Assembly: GCF_007992435.1 (NCBI RefSeq)
Contig: NZ_BKAG01000026.1
Coordinates: 1-64,000 of the forward strand
DNA: 64,000 bases
Direction of reading: 5' to 3'
From: Prosthecobacter gellanilyticus
GTDB lineage: Bacteria; Verrucomicrobiota; Verrucomicrobiia; Verrucomicrobiales; Verrucomicrobiaceae
Below, piece after piece: positions 55,204 through 64,000 of the stretch. The position numbers and the translations under genes are program-made. Position 1 is the first letter of the stretch, and each line of letters starts with the position of its first letter. The notes under the pieces are model-generated. The model saw only the letters and a program-made list of their open reading frames with translations. It searched no databases and was not told where the DNA came from.

Positions 55204-55344
55204 GGAGTCGGGAGATGGGAACGAGGCCCCTTTAGACGCGCCTCACGTCGGCGATATTCTGGTCCATCCTATGCTTCACCGACGAATGAGTCAGCACTTT
55301 CTTAGCTGTAGTCTTGCATCTCGCTGGCCGGTTTGTCAGAATCC

Positions 55345-56451
55345 ATGCTCATGTCCGCATCTAACATCGACTGTTTTGCGTCTTTGACTCTGAAGGAACG
55401 TGTCGCCTGGTTTTGGGAGTGGTTTTCGGCAAGCGCGGAGAGGTTTCATGAGGCCATCGAAGCGCATCAGTGCGCGGAGCTGCAGCCGGAGACCTCACAG
55501 GCGGTGGACCGCTGGCTGCCACACATGGCGTGGGTGTATGGACCGGGAGAAAACAAGACGGGGCACTCGCTGACGCTGTCCGGTGAAGGCACGCTGCCGA
55601 AGCAGTTCGTGGCGGAGTACTGGCTGAGCCAGGCGCCGAAGCTGGAGGGCTGGAGCTTCTATGCGGCACGCCAGCCTTCGGCGAACTTTGATGCCATCAC
55701 GCTGAGGCTGGAGAAGGAGCATGAGACCTTCAAGCCGATCGAGTTCTGGATTTTTCCGTATGTGAACGAGGAGGCGGAGAAGATCGACATCACGGTGTGG
55801 CACCCCAGCATCAAGCGGTTGCCGGAGAAGGCGCGCTTCATGGCGCTCTTTTTGATGCTGGACGAGCTGCTGGGGGAGCACGGAACGCAAAATTGGATCG
55901 GCGAGATCAAGTTCAGCGAGGATGCTCTGAGGAAGTCCGTGCCGATCGGGGAGTTGCGGGAGGTGATCAACGATCTGCAGGGCATGGAAGGCTGGAGGAA
56001 GCATCCGCCCACGGAGACCTACTCCACCTATCATCTGAAGGACCAAAGCCGTCATGGGCTGCGCAGTGACACGGTGGCGGGTTCATCACGGTTCTTCCAG
56101 CTGCTGGGGGACTACTTTGCGGCAGACGGACCTTGCAAGCATCCGCTGGCGGACCTGGGCGTGGACCTGGTGTTTGTCTCGATCCCGATGGAGCACTTCA
56201 GAAGGGGCAGCGAGGTGAACGGGCGCAGCGAGATCGAGGAAGACCTGATCAAGGCGCTGCAGGCGGAGGCGTCAGGCATCTCCCTCGGCGGGGCCACGGG
56301 CCATGAGAACTGCTACATCGACCTGGCGCTGTATGATGGAGAGCAGAGCCTGAAGGTGGTGAAAAAGGTGCTGCGGAAGCATCGGGTGCCGACGCGGACC
56401 AAGATCCACTTTTTCACCTCCGACCATGGGCGCGAGGTGATTTTGGTGTGA
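55345..56451 (+). CDS. Conserved hypothetical protein (368 residues)
   Basis: The protein is cytoplasmic with no signal peptide. The N-terminal part has ERVAWFWEWFSASAERFHEA and AEYWLSQAPKLEGWSFYAAR. The middle has IEFWIFPYVNEEAEKIDITV and LFLMLDELLGEHGTQNWIGE. The C-terminal part reads IDLALYDGEQSLKVVKKVLR and FTSDHGREVIL, ferredoxin-like in pattern. I recall similar unnamed proteins in several phyla but cannot name the family. The ATG at 55345 is chosen over an upstream TTG at 55333, and 55351 is also possible. Confidence 0.7.
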   Translation: MLMSASNIDCFASLTLKERVAWFWEWFSASAERFHEAIEAHQCAELQPETSQAVDRWLPHMAWVYGPGENKTGHSLTLSGEGTLPKQFVAEYWLSQAPKLEGWSFYAARQPSANFDAITLRLEKEHETFKPIEFWIFPYVNEEAEKIDITVWHPSIKRLPEKARFMALFLMLDELLGEHGTQNWIGEIKFSEDALRKSVPIGELREVINDLQGMEGWRKHPPTETYSTYHLKDQSRHGLRSDTVAGSSRFFQLLGDYFAADGPCKHPLADLGVDLVFVSIPMEHFRRGSEVNGRSEIEEDLIKALQAEASGISLGGATGHENCYIDLALYDGEQSLKVVKKVLRKHRVPTRTKIHFFTSDHGREVILV

Positions 56452-56547
56452 CGGGGATGGGAGATCAGGGATGAGGGATCGGAGATAAGAGATGAATAGC
56501 TAACCAAAAGTTTATCATCTCCAAGCTCCTCACTCTGGCGAGCGCGC

Positions 56548-57645
56548 CTACATGGAGACGGCTCTCGATCCTTCGCGGGCGGAGAGGAGGCAGGCATCCA
56601 GGACGCGCTGGGTGAGGAGGGTGATCTTGGGCCAGTGGGCATCCCGCTTTCCGGAAAGGACGAGGGCGGAGAAGGTGTGAAAGAGGCCGGCCTCCTGGGA
56701 GCCAGGGGCGTTGTTGCTAGGCTCGCCGAGGGTCTCGATCTGCTGGCCGCCATGCATGTCCGCGCGGCAGCGGTCGAGCACGAACTCACTGCGGGTGAGG
56801 GTGAACTGGGTGTGGGTGCCGGAGAAGGGCAGGACGAAGTCTGAGACCTCCAGGCGGGCCTTTTCACCGCTGATGATGCCCCACTGCGCGTGAGCGGCCG
56901 CAAAGCAGCAGTGAAAGGAAGCACTGACTCCTCCAGGAAAGGTCAACAGGCCGGAAAAGGCGAGTGGGACGGCAGGTGAGTCCGCTGTCTGCTGAGTCTC
57001 GGCGTGGATGCTGCCGGTGACACTCACGGGTACAGCGTAGTTCATGGCCCAGAGGGTGAAGCGCAGGCAATACCAGCCTAGATCCCCGAGACAGCCGAGA
57101 GGCTCCAGCGCACCATGCGCGCGGATGTTGGAGCGCTGAAACTCTTCATCACCCCGGAAGCTGAACTGGGAGGCGATGTGACGGATGGTGCCGACATCCT
57201 GATCAAGCACCTCACGCAGGCGCTGCAAGCGCTGGCCATGCATGAACATGACGCCGTCCATGAACTGCACGCCATGCTTCTCACAGGCGGCGATCATCTC
57301 CTGCACATCGGCGGCATGCACGCCGACCGGCTTTTCCACGAGCACATGCTTACCCTTCTCCGCGGCCATGAGCACCCACTCCTTGCGCAGGCCAGTGGGC
57401 AGCGGGATGTACACAGCATCGATGTCAGGCCGGGCCAACAATGCTTCATAGCTGTCCATGGCCTCAGGCAGGACCGGATGCGGCGCGGAGGACTGGCACT
57501 CGTCAATGAAGGCCTGGGCCTTGGCCTTGTCACGACTGGCCACGGCGATGAGCGTGGCATTCCCCGCGTCACGGATGGCCTGCCAGTTTTTACGAGCGAT
57601 GAAGGCGGCACCGAGGATGCCCCAGCGACATGGGTTTGCGGTCAT
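56548..57645 (-). CDS. Gfo/Idh/MocA family oxidoreductase
   Basis: The 365-residue protein has an N-terminal Rossmann fold (RWGILGAAFIARKNWQAIRD), DAVYIPLPTGLRKEWVLMAA, and the EKP motif in VLVEKPVGVHAADVQEMI. The C-terminal domain includes CLGDLGWYCLRFTLWAMN. The layout matches dehydrogenases of the type acting on D-xylose or trans-dihydrodiols. There is no signal peptide. It lies between the unnamed gene at 55345 (convergent) and the M64 gene upstream, with a 50-bp gap. Confidence 0.9.
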   Translation of the reverse strand: MTANPCRWGILGAAFIARKNWQAIRDAGNATLIAVASRDKAKAQAFIDECQSSAPHPVLPEAMDSYEALLARPDIDAVYIPLPTGLRKEWVLMAAEKGKHVLVEKPVGVHAADVQEMIAACEKHGVQFMDGVMFMHGQRLQRLREVLDQDVGTIRHIASQFSFRGDEEFQRSNIRAHGALEPLGCLGDLGWYCLRFTLWAMNYAVPVSVTGSIHAETQQTADSPAVPLAFSGLLTFPGGVSASFHCCFAAAHAQWGIISGEKARLEVSDFVLPFSGTHTQFTLTRSEFVLDRCRADMHGGQQIETLGEPSNNAPGSQEAGLFHTFSALVLSGKRDAHWPKITLLTQRVLDACLLSAREGSRAVSM

Positions 57646-57695
57646 ATAGACGCAGGTTATGCGAAACCTGCGCCTCTTGCCAAGCGCACAAAGTC

Positions 57696-60600
57696 TCAGG
57701 AGCCCGGATCGACACGCTCCAGCTTCAGGTCCCCGGAGTATTTCGAGCTGGTCGTGGGAGTGTCGCTATTGTCCGCCTTGGGCAGGGAGTCGCGGAGGAA
57801 ATAGCCGAGGCCGATGAGGGTGCCGTCCTGGTTGATGATGATGCCCTGGTAGTCCACCTTGCGGGAGATCTGCGGGCGGGGCTTGTTCGGCGCCAGCGGC
57901 GGGCGCGGATCATTGTCCTTGGTGGTATAACTACCTTTGAAACGACCGTCTGCCGGTGTGGCCGTGAAGGTGACGACCTTGGGATTGGCGGTGGTCACCT
58001 TGGCAACGGCGACCGTCTTGATCTCGAGACCGACATTGGCATTCACCGCCAGGGGATCACCTCCCAGAAGATCCGCGAAGCTGAGGGAGGCATTGACGAG
58101 CGGAGTGCCGGTGGCGGCATTCAGAGCCATCAGGATGCCCGGCTTCACGGGCGGCGTGTAGAGTCCGCCGTCCGCCTTGATGTCCTGGATGAGGAAGCCA
58201 TCTCGATAGAGACGGCCTACGGAAACCGGGCGGGTGTCAGCAGGACGAAGCCAGCTCACGTCCGTGTCGTCGCCGAAAGAGACGGGGCCTGCTTCAGAAG
58301 CTGGATCAAGGTCGAGCACGGCGCACAGGCTGCCTTTGGTGGCCGTGGCATAGAGGCTTTGGTAGACAAGCACACTGCCCCCAGGACTGACGAGCGAACT
58401 GGTGGTGAAGCTCTCGCCATCTGCGAGCTTGCCAGCGACGACGCTCTTGCCATTCGCATCAATGGTGACGGAGCCGAAGCCATTGCCCTTCGGCACAGCG
58501 ACATTCGAGCCTTCAGGGACGGTGAAGGCAAAGGTGTGGTAGCCTTTGAAGGTGTCCACATTTTCAGGCGGCAGCCATTTGTTACGCCAGGCGGTAAACT
58601 GTGAATTGACGGCCGAAATGGTGGCGGTCATCGGATCTTGATCACCGCCATCATGGAGAGTGAAGGCCACATTGACTCCGCCCGGCGCATGCTTCGGTTT
58701 CAGGGTGAGAATGCCCGTGGCAGATTGGGCATCAGCATTGAGGACCACCACGTTGTTTTTGAATGGAATCTTCTCGGCACCGATCATGGCATTGCCACTG
58801 TAGGATCCCGTGCTGAGGATGGTGAACTCAATGAGTCCGCCGGTGGGACCGCCGAGATCCGAACCTGGCAGGATGCGGCCGGCGAAGACGCCACCACCTC
58901 CGGCGGGAAGAGGCCTGATGAGAAGAGTGATCTTCACGGGGATTTTGCCGAACTCATTGCCGACAGTAAAGGTGACTTCATCACCCAGGGCCTGTTTGGA
59001 TGCCACGGTGGGCACGCCGGTGATGCGCCCGGTCTTCGCATCGATCTTCAAGCCGGCGGGAAGGATGCCAGCAAAGGAGTTCGGCGTTTTCAGCGGATCA
59101 TTCGGAAGCGGGAAGGGCTCATTGTAATAGGCACCGACCTTGCCTACGGGCAGTGTCAGCGTGGCGCCTGCGTAGTCGGTCTTGCCAGTCACAACGAGCA
59201 GCTCGACGGCAGGAGACGGACCATAGTTTCCGACACTGAAGAAGTAGTTCCCGCTGTCACCGACATCGACGCTCTTAACCTGGAGTGCCTTCGTGGTGGC
59301 ATTGGCATAGTCCGCTCCATTTGCGAGTGCCGGGCCCGATGCGTTTTGGAACCTCCAGGATACGGCTGGAATGTTAGCGGAGGCGGCGAAGGCCAGCGTG
59401 GCGGTCTTGGTCTTGCCCACGACCACTCGCGGCACATTCGGATCCACCACGGAAACGACGCAGCTATAAACTTTGGTGTGGAGGGGATTGCTGATCTTCA
59501 CGGAGTAGGTACCGGCATCTGCCACGGACATGGCCGCGATGGGAAGACGGTAGTCGGTGATGTCAGGCTTGAACGGGGCGTTGTTTTTCAACCATTGGTA
59601 GGTGATGGGGCCCTCGCTCTCGGCAGTGACGGTGGCATCCAGCGCGATCATGGTGCCTACTGGCAGAACATAGGTTGCAGGCAGAGGAGTGGCGATCTCT
59701 GGAGGCCTCATCTGTTGTTTGCTGAGATTCAGGGTCCAGGTGATTTCCTTCACGAGAGGTTTCGTGTCCGTCCTGACCCAGTCCGTGGGATCCCGGACGA
59801 TGGCTTTGAGTGTGTGGCTGCCATTGCCAAACGCCTGGGTGTTTGTTCTGGAAAGCGTGTTGCCTGTCTCTCCAGGAAGGGTGACTCCATTGAGCTTCCA
59901 TTCGACGGTGATCGGAGGCCCTGACGAAACACTCTTGGGGGAGACGCTGAAGGTGACATTGGTGGGCTCTGTATGAGTTTGAATCAGCGCTGTGGGCGCG
60001 AAGTCATTGACGAGCGAAAGCTTGGTGTACATGCCCGTCACAAATCTCTCCCGGTTCACCTGGCCGATGTTGTCGCTCCCCATGACGCCCATGATGCTGA
60101 TGTCATGCGCACGGAAGTGGCCGGTGTCGTGGTAGTTGGCTCCTTCGAAATGACCGACTTTGTCCATGTAAAGCGGGTCAAACTCCGGGGTCTTGGAAGG
60201 CGTGCCCGGCTCCACCCAGATTTTCCATCGGACCTTTAAGATGTCAGCCTGCTGGGTGGTGTTCGGCCATTCGAACTGAGTGTAACCAGGAGTCGGTGTC
60301 TGATACTCGTCACCCAGGCCTGCAAAGGAGTGACCGCTCTCATGCTCGACCAGGCGGGGGCCCCAGTAGTTCGTTGTAGCGACGGCGATAGGACCACCGC
60401 TGCCGCCATAGGTCGAATCATTCACAATGACCACCGGGACGTCATACTCAGGCACAAAGGCGTTCATGATGGAGTAGGCCCTGGCCTCCCCGGTGGCGGT
60501 GAGAATGTTCAGCCGGTCAATGGTGGGGGAGAAGCCGGACTGGAAGTAGGTGTCACGCGCCCCACCATTCTCGCCACCGTCCGTGCCAGACTGATTGGAG

Positions 60601-60875
60601 GGAACTTCGATGCGGTAGATATTGCAGAACCTGCGGTAGCGCGTCCACGGCTCGCGGGTGAAAAGATAGTCCACAGCGCGCTGCACCTCAGCGGCAAACA
60701 GACCCGCATCAAGCTGCGCCTGGGTGTAGCCATCGGAAAGATAGACGTAGTTCAGCTGCTTGCTGCGGGGGCCGTTTTCCTCAATCGCCACCAGTTTCGA
60801 GACATTGACCTGGGCGTGCAGCGCCACCGGGGCGAGACAGAGAGTGGCGAGAAGGAGGTAAAGCAAGGGCTTCAT
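57696..60875 (-). CDS. Secreted M64-type metallopeptidase with Ig-like domains
   Basis: The 1059-residue protein has a signal peptide (LLYLLLATLCLAPVALHA). The peptidase domain (about 22-300) has the M64 (IgA peptidase) motif: H178, E179 and H182 in LVEHESGHSFAGLGDEY, plus YVYLSDGYTQAQLDAG. Ig-like or PKD-like modules follow (about 300-600, for example TYQWLKNNAPFKPDITDY and GTYSVKISN), then a putative-Ig segment (AGILPAGLKIDAKTGRITGV) and a long beta-rich C-terminal part. It is probably a surface or extracellular protease. The start overlaps the stop of the upstream gene by 4 bp, so the two are coupled. Confidence 0.88.
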   Translation of the reverse strand: MKPLLYLLLATLCLAPVALHAQVNVSKLVAIEENGPRSKQLNYVYLSDGYTQAQLDAGLFAAEVQRAVDYLFTREPWTRYRRFCNIYRIEVPSNQSGTDGGENGGARDTYFQSGFSPTIDRLNILTATGEARAYSIMNAFVPEYDVPVVIVNDSTYGGSGGPIAVATTNYWGPRLVEHESGHSFAGLGDEYQTPTPGYTQFEWPNTTQQADILKVRWKIWVEPGTPSKTPEFDPLYMDKVGHFEGANYHDTGHFRAHDISIMGVMGSDNIGQVNRERFVTGMYTKLSLVNDFAPTALIQTHTEPTNVTFSVSPKSVSSGPPITVEWKLNGVTLPGETGNTLSRTNTQAFGNGSHTLKAIVRDPTDWVRTDTKPLVKEITWTLNLSKQQMRPPEIATPLPATYVLPVGTMIALDATVTAESEGPITYQWLKNNAPFKPDITDYRLPIAAMSVADAGTYSVKISNPLHTKVYSCVVSVVDPNVPRVVVGKTKTATLAFAASANIPAVSWRFQNASGPALANGADYANATTKALQVKSVDVGDSGNYFFSVGNYGPSPAVELLVVTGKTDYAGATLTLPVGKVGAYYNEPFPLPNDPLKTPNSFAGILPAGLKIDAKTGRITGVPTVASKQALGDEVTFTVGNEFGKIPVKITLLIRPLPAGGGGVFAGRILPGSDLGGPTGGLIEFTILSTGSYSGNAMIGAEKIPFKNNVVVLNADAQSATGILTLKPKHAPGGVNVAFTLHDGGDQDPMTATISAVNSQFTAWRNKWLPPENVDTFKGYHTFAFTVPEGSNVAVPKGNGFGSVTIDANGKSVVAGKLADGESFTTSSLVSPGGSVLVYQSLYATATKGSLCAVLDLDPASEAGPVSFGDDTDVSWLRPADTRPVSVGRLYRDGFLIQDIKADGGLYTPPVKPGILMALNAATGTPLVNASLSFADLLGGDPLAVNANVGLEIKTVAVAKVTTANPKVVTFTATPADGRFKGSYTTKDNDPRPPLAPNKPRPQISRKVDYQGIIINQDGTLIGLGYFLRDSLPKADNSDTPTTSSKYSGDLKLERVDPGS

Positions 60876-61501
60876 GACGAAGGTAGAGGAATGGAAGCGA
60901 GGAGGCCTTCTAGAGGCTGCTCGCCGGGCTGGATGATGCGATAAATGTTAAGACGGCTGGCACCCTTCACACGAGGCAGGCGGACCTGGAAAACGACGGG
61001 CCGCTGCGGGTTCAAGGTCAGTGGTTTTGAATTGTGATCCAGGACGGTGCAGACGTAGTCGGGAGCGGGGAGCACTTCCTCGGCCAGCACGGCATCCGTT
61101 GCTGAGACGAGGCGGCAGCGCAGCATGCCGGGAGATCCATCGAGTTGCTCACGGTCAGTGGCAAAGTCGCCCTCGATGTCCTGGGACTCCAGAAAGGAAA
61201 CGGCGCCTTTGTCGATGCTCAGCATGTAAGCACGCTTGAAGCGCGGACCTGCCTTCACCTCTCCTGCGGTGATCTTCGGCCCGGGTGAGGCTGGGACGGG
61301 TGCCGGGGCGAGGGCGGCGTTCGCAGGTTCCATCTGCCTGTCTTTACCGGAAACAGGGGTGTCCGTTTCAGATTTGGCTGAATCAGGTGCGGACTTCTGA
61401 ACGGAAGCTGCTGCCAGCTGTGCTCCGTCATCACGCAGCTCCCACCAAGCCAGCAAACCGGCCAGGAGGCAGAGCATTAAAACGAAGACTGGCCGCTTCA
61501 T
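60872..61501 (-). CDS. Membrane-anchored hypothetical protein coupled to the M64 peptidase
   Basis: The 209-residue protein has one N-terminal membrane segment (MKRPVFVLMLCLLAGLLAWW), a Pro/Ala-rich linker (about 30-75) and a beta-rich globular end (FKRAYMLSIDKGAVSFLESQ, then PVVFQVRLPRVKGASRLNIY). The segment from GPRFKRAYMLS on has no family I recognise. The last 4 bp overlap the M64 start, indicating translational coupling. It may help export or inhibit the peptidase, which is inference. The ATG at 61501 is preferred over 61519. Confidence 0.68.
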   Translation of the reverse strand: MKRPVFVLMLCLLAGLLAWWELRDDGAQLAAASVQKSAPDSAKSETDTPVSGKDRQMEPANAALAPAPVPASPGPKITAGEVKAGPRFKRAYMLSIDKGAVSFLESQDIEGDFATDREQLDGSPGMLRCRLVSATDAVLAEEVLPAPDYVCTVLDHNSKPLTLNPQRPVVFQVRLPRVKGASRLNIYRIIQPGEQPLEGLLASIPLPSS

Positions 61502-61691
61502 GAGCCATCTTGATAGCACACTTTCTGGTTACGCACCAGAGGCAATACGGAGGCGCTTTTGTGGCGGCGGGCTTGATCGTGCAGTTTGCAGTTTTTTCTG
61601 ATCGCTGGCAGTGGTTTGTAGCTGTTTTTCCAATCCGTTTTTCAAAACGACACAAGCTCAAAAAGCCACGGGCAACTATCGCAAACGCCTC

Positions 61692-62750
61692 CTAGTTCCC
61701 AGACGGCTGTTTGACCATGTCTAGCAGGGTGGGCAGGTTTTTCAGGGGATCATTCGCGGCACCTGCGGAGGGGCTGAGAGGAGCGGCAAGTTCGTCCGAG
61801 GACTTCAGGTAGCGGAGGAAGCTGCTGTCCGTGCTGAGGATGAGATTGGTATCTGCCGTGATGATCTTCTTATAAGCCTCCATGGTTTTCAGGAACTCGA
61901 AGAGCTCTGCGGCCTCGGCGGTCTGGTTATAGGCCTTGGCATAGATCTCGGTGGCTCTCGCATCCGCAGCGCCCTCGATTTCCTGCACTTTTCGATAGGC
62001 CTCAGACTCGATCAGCTTCAAGTCACGCTCGCGCTGGCCGAGGATCTTGGCGGCTTCACCTGCCCCTTCAGACTTGAAGCGCTCGGCGATCTGCGTGCGC
62101 TCGGTCACCATGCGCTGGTAGATGTCGTGGCTGACGGCCGGGCTGTAGTTGATGCGCTTGAAGCGCAGATCCATGAGCTCGATGCCGAAGCCTTTCACCT
62201 TGGGCGCTGCGTTGGCGAAGACCTCCTTCTCCAGCTCAGCCCGTCCACGCGTGATGGGCGGCATGGTGCCGATGCGCGCATCCGCGATGGAGGCTCCAAC
62301 CGTGACTTCACGAGCGACCTTGCGATCCTTCGTGGTGCGGATGGCCTCGATGAAATCATGACGCGCGATCACATTGCGAGCCTCGCTGCCGAGGATGTCT
62401 GTGAGGCGGGACTGCGCGCCGCGCTCGTCACGCAGGTTCTCAAAGAACACACGCGGATCAGTGATGCGCCAGCGGGCAAAGCTGTCCACCACGATGTAGA
62501 GCTTGTCACGCGTGGGCATGCTCACGGGCGGGCCGTCCCACTCGAGCACGCGCTTGTCGAAACGGTTCACGTGCTGGATGAAGGGTGTCTTGAAGTGCAG
62601 GCCGGCGTCCTTGATGGTGTCTCCCACGGGCTTGCCGAACTGGGTGATGATGACTTGCTCGGTCTCGCCCACACTATAAAGGCTGGCGTTGCCGATGATG
62701 AAGAGGGCAAAACCGGCGATGAGGATGAGAAATGAGGAGGCAGCTTTCAT
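61692..62750 (-). CDS. hflC: HflC-like SPFH-domain membrane protein
   Basis: The 352-residue protein has one N-terminal membrane helix (SFLILIAGFALFIIGNASLY) and an SPFH/band 7 domain starting VGETEQVIITQFGKPVGDTI. The segment INYSPAVSHDIYQRMVTERT and the coiled AERFKSEGAGEAAKILGQRE follow the HflC pattern. With HflK it forms a large cage around FtsH in the periplasm and modulates its proteolysis. It overlaps hflK by 4 bp. No ftsH is in the window. The 190-bp gap downstream shows no gene. Confidence 0.93.
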   Translation of the reverse strand: MKAASSFLILIAGFALFIIGNASLYSVGETEQVIITQFGKPVGDTIKDAGLHFKTPFIQHVNRFDKRVLEWDGPPVSMPTRDKLYIVVDSFARWRITDPRVFFENLRDERGAQSRLTDILGSEARNVIARHDFIEAIRTTKDRKVAREVTVGASIADARIGTMPPITRGRAELEKEVFANAAPKVKGFGIELMDLRFKRINYSPAVSHDIYQRMVTERTQIAERFKSEGAGEAAKILGQRERDLKLIESEAYRKVQEIEGAADARATEIYAKAYNQTAEAAELFEFLKTMEAYKKIITADTNLILSTDSSFLRYLKSSDELAAPLSPSAGAANDPLKNLPTLLDMVKQPSGN

Positions 62751-63760
62751 CGGGTGGCGGGAGCTTGGGTTTGAGCAGCAGGCTGGGCCTGACGAAGGTG
62801 CATCATGGGCAGGAACTGAGGCACCTTGTCATCCACGATGGTGATGCCGACCACGGTGGGCAGCACCTCGCCGAGGGTCTCGAGATAGATGCGCTTCTTG
62901 GTGACGGCGGGAGCCTTCTTGTATTCCGTCAGCATGGCGCTGAAGCGATTGGCATCACCCTCGGCGCGGTTTTTGCGCTCGGAGGCATAACCCTCGGCTT
63001 GACTGATACTTTGTTCGGCCTTGCCGCGTGCCTCGGGGATGACGCGGTTGTACTCACCGTTGGCCTGGTTGATGGCGGCCTCACGCTGCTGCTGGGCGCT
63101 GTTCACGGCTTCAAAGCTGGACTTCACCTCGGCAGGAGGGTTCACATTGCCAAGCTGAACTTGATCAATGTGCACGCCCATGTTCAGCCCGCTGGCGATG
63201 GTCTGCAGACGCTCAAGCGCCTTCACTTCCATCTCCTGACGACCAACAGTGAGCACCTCGTCAATGGTGCGGTCACCCACGACCTCACGCATGACGGACT
63301 CGGAGAGGTCACGCAGGGTGGCCTGGGGTTCCAGGAAGTTGAAGACATAAGCGCGGGCATCCGCGATGTGGAACTGCACCACCCACTCCACCACGGCCGC
63401 GTTCAGATCTCCGGTGACCATGTTCTTCTCCTGCTCCATGTCATCGAAGTCGCTGTTGTATTGATATTCATTCTGCGCGCCGCGCGATCCGTAACCGAAC
63501 TCAAGCTTCAACTGGCGCTTCGTCTCCACGAGCGTGACGGAGTCAATGCCCCAGGGCAGTTTGAAGTGCAGGCCAGGTTCGGTGATGGTGAGAAACTTGC
63601 CGAAGCGCTGGACGATGGCCTCGGAGTTGATCGGGACCTGGTAGAAGCTGGAGAGCAATCCAAAGGCGAGAACCACGGCGACGACGCCAAAGAGGATCTT
63701 CACGGGGTTCAGCCGGAACTTGCCAGGCTCGGGAAACGGGAGAGTAGCACGCACGGACAT
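62747..63760 (-). CDS. hflK: HflK-like SPFH-domain membrane protein
   Basis: The 337-residue protein has an N-terminal membrane helix (KILFGVVAVVLAFGLLSSFY) and an SPFH domain with VPINSEAIVQRFGKFLTITE and GLHFKLPWGIDSVTLVET, then a helical region (RVIPEARGKAEQSISQAEGY) and RKNRAEGDANRFSAMLTEYK. It is the partner of HflC and is first in a two-gene operon with it, overlapping by 4 bp. The N-terminus is shorter than E. coli HflK and lacks the Gly-rich extension. Confidence 0.93.
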   Translation of the reverse strand: MSVRATLPFPEPGKFRLNPVKILFGVVAVVLAFGLLSSFYQVPINSEAIVQRFGKFLTITEPGLHFKLPWGIDSVTLVETKRQLKLEFGYGSRGAQNEYQYNSDFDDMEQEKNMVTGDLNAAVVEWVVQFHIADARAYVFNFLEPQATLRDLSESVMREVVGDRTIDEVLTVGRQEMEVKALERLQTIASGLNMGVHIDQVQLGNVNPPAEVKSSFEAVNSAQQQREAAINQANGEYNRVIPEARGKAEQSISQAEGYASERKNRAEGDANRFSAMLTEYKKAPAVTKKRIYLETLGEVLPTVVGITIVDDKVPQFLPMMHLRQAQPAAQTQAPATR

Positions 63761-64000
63761 GCGCGGAGGCTAATCGCGGCCTCTGGAAAGTCCAAAGACA
63801 AAGTCAGGGGATGACACGGAGGTAGCATGCCGTCATTCGCATCGACAAGATGAGGACCAGGGGGATTCGCCAGCTTCCGGCATCCCTCCGGGACGCCTGC
63901 CTGATCTTGCGCGGAGGGATTCGTTTTCCGGTGGTTCTCGCTCGCCAAGCCTCGCTTCACCGACCGGCTACCGGCCATCGAGCCTCCGGCTCGCCAAACT
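63761..64000. other. Upstream region of hflK
   Basis: These 240 bp have no recognised gene. A small hairpin GAGCC-TCC-GGCTC lies at 63979-63991 with repeated CTCGCC words nearby, probably part of another intergenic repeat that continues beyond the window. Confidence 0.4.

Noticed and set aside
57115..60944. Plus-strand open frames opposite the Gfo/Idh and M64 genes (229 to 428 codons)
   Set aside because: They are antisense shadows. The minus-strand products carry complete signal peptides and motifs.

Overview
The window looks like chromosomal DNA of a GC-rich member of the Verrucomicrobiota, probably close to Prosthecobacter or Verrucomicrobium. This is inferred from gene content: a PVC-type membrane-bound dehydrogenase fused to a C-terminal haem c site, a formylglycine sulfatase, two Tat-exported TIM-barrel sugar isomerases, a NIPSNAP protein, an SHD1-linked metalloprotease, many secreted hydrolases, and no large operons. 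Housekeeping genes include carB, a tRNA-Leu(UAA), psd, murJ, moaA, mobA, trpB, a cysteine desulfurase, mutS and hflK-hflC.

Layout. 1-5.9 kb: a globin gene divergent from a REC-LuxR response regulator, an M42 aminopeptidase and carB. 5.9-14 kb: an accessory region. It holds a His/Gly-rich peptidoglycan-binding protein, a GH76 hydrolase, a decayed second copy of the carB 3' end, a tight five-gene cluster of unrecognised proteins (8731-13096), and a frameshifted REP-associated transposase with its own hairpin repeats. 14-25 kb: PVC dehydrogenase, sugar isomerase, HxlR regulator with a membrane protein, SGNH hydrolase, tRNA, DUF5713, psd, and a protein with a large RGG-rich disordered region. 25-38 kb: murJ, acylphosphatase, moaA-mobA, a helical-repeat protein, a Pur-alpha-like protein, trpB and a cysteine desulfurase, with several copies of a 78-bp palindromic repeat between them. 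38-45 kb: sulfatase, mutS with palindromes inside the coding sequence, an AT-rich two-gene islet, and an antitoxin-like gene with a nonsense codon. 45-64 kb: two Gfo/Idh oxidoreductases, a toxin-antitoxin pair, a second sugar isomerase, an isochorismatase-SGNH fusion, a bestrophin, metalloproteases and hflK-hflC.

The best candidate for an undescribed system is the cluster at 8731-13096. Five genes are spaced by 15, 12 and 8 bp and a 4-bp overlap. The central protein resembles a HlyD-type adaptor (two coiled coils followed by a barrel-sandwich segment) but has no visible signal peptide, membrane helix or transporter partner. Its neighbours are beta-rich proteins of unknown family, one carrying a Cys/His cluster. 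The cluster lies between a carB 3'-end duplicate and a transposase remnant, which suggests an insertion hotspot next to carB. The second notable layer is the repeat content: at least four unrelated palindromic families lie between genes, and one palindrome set lies in frame inside mutS.
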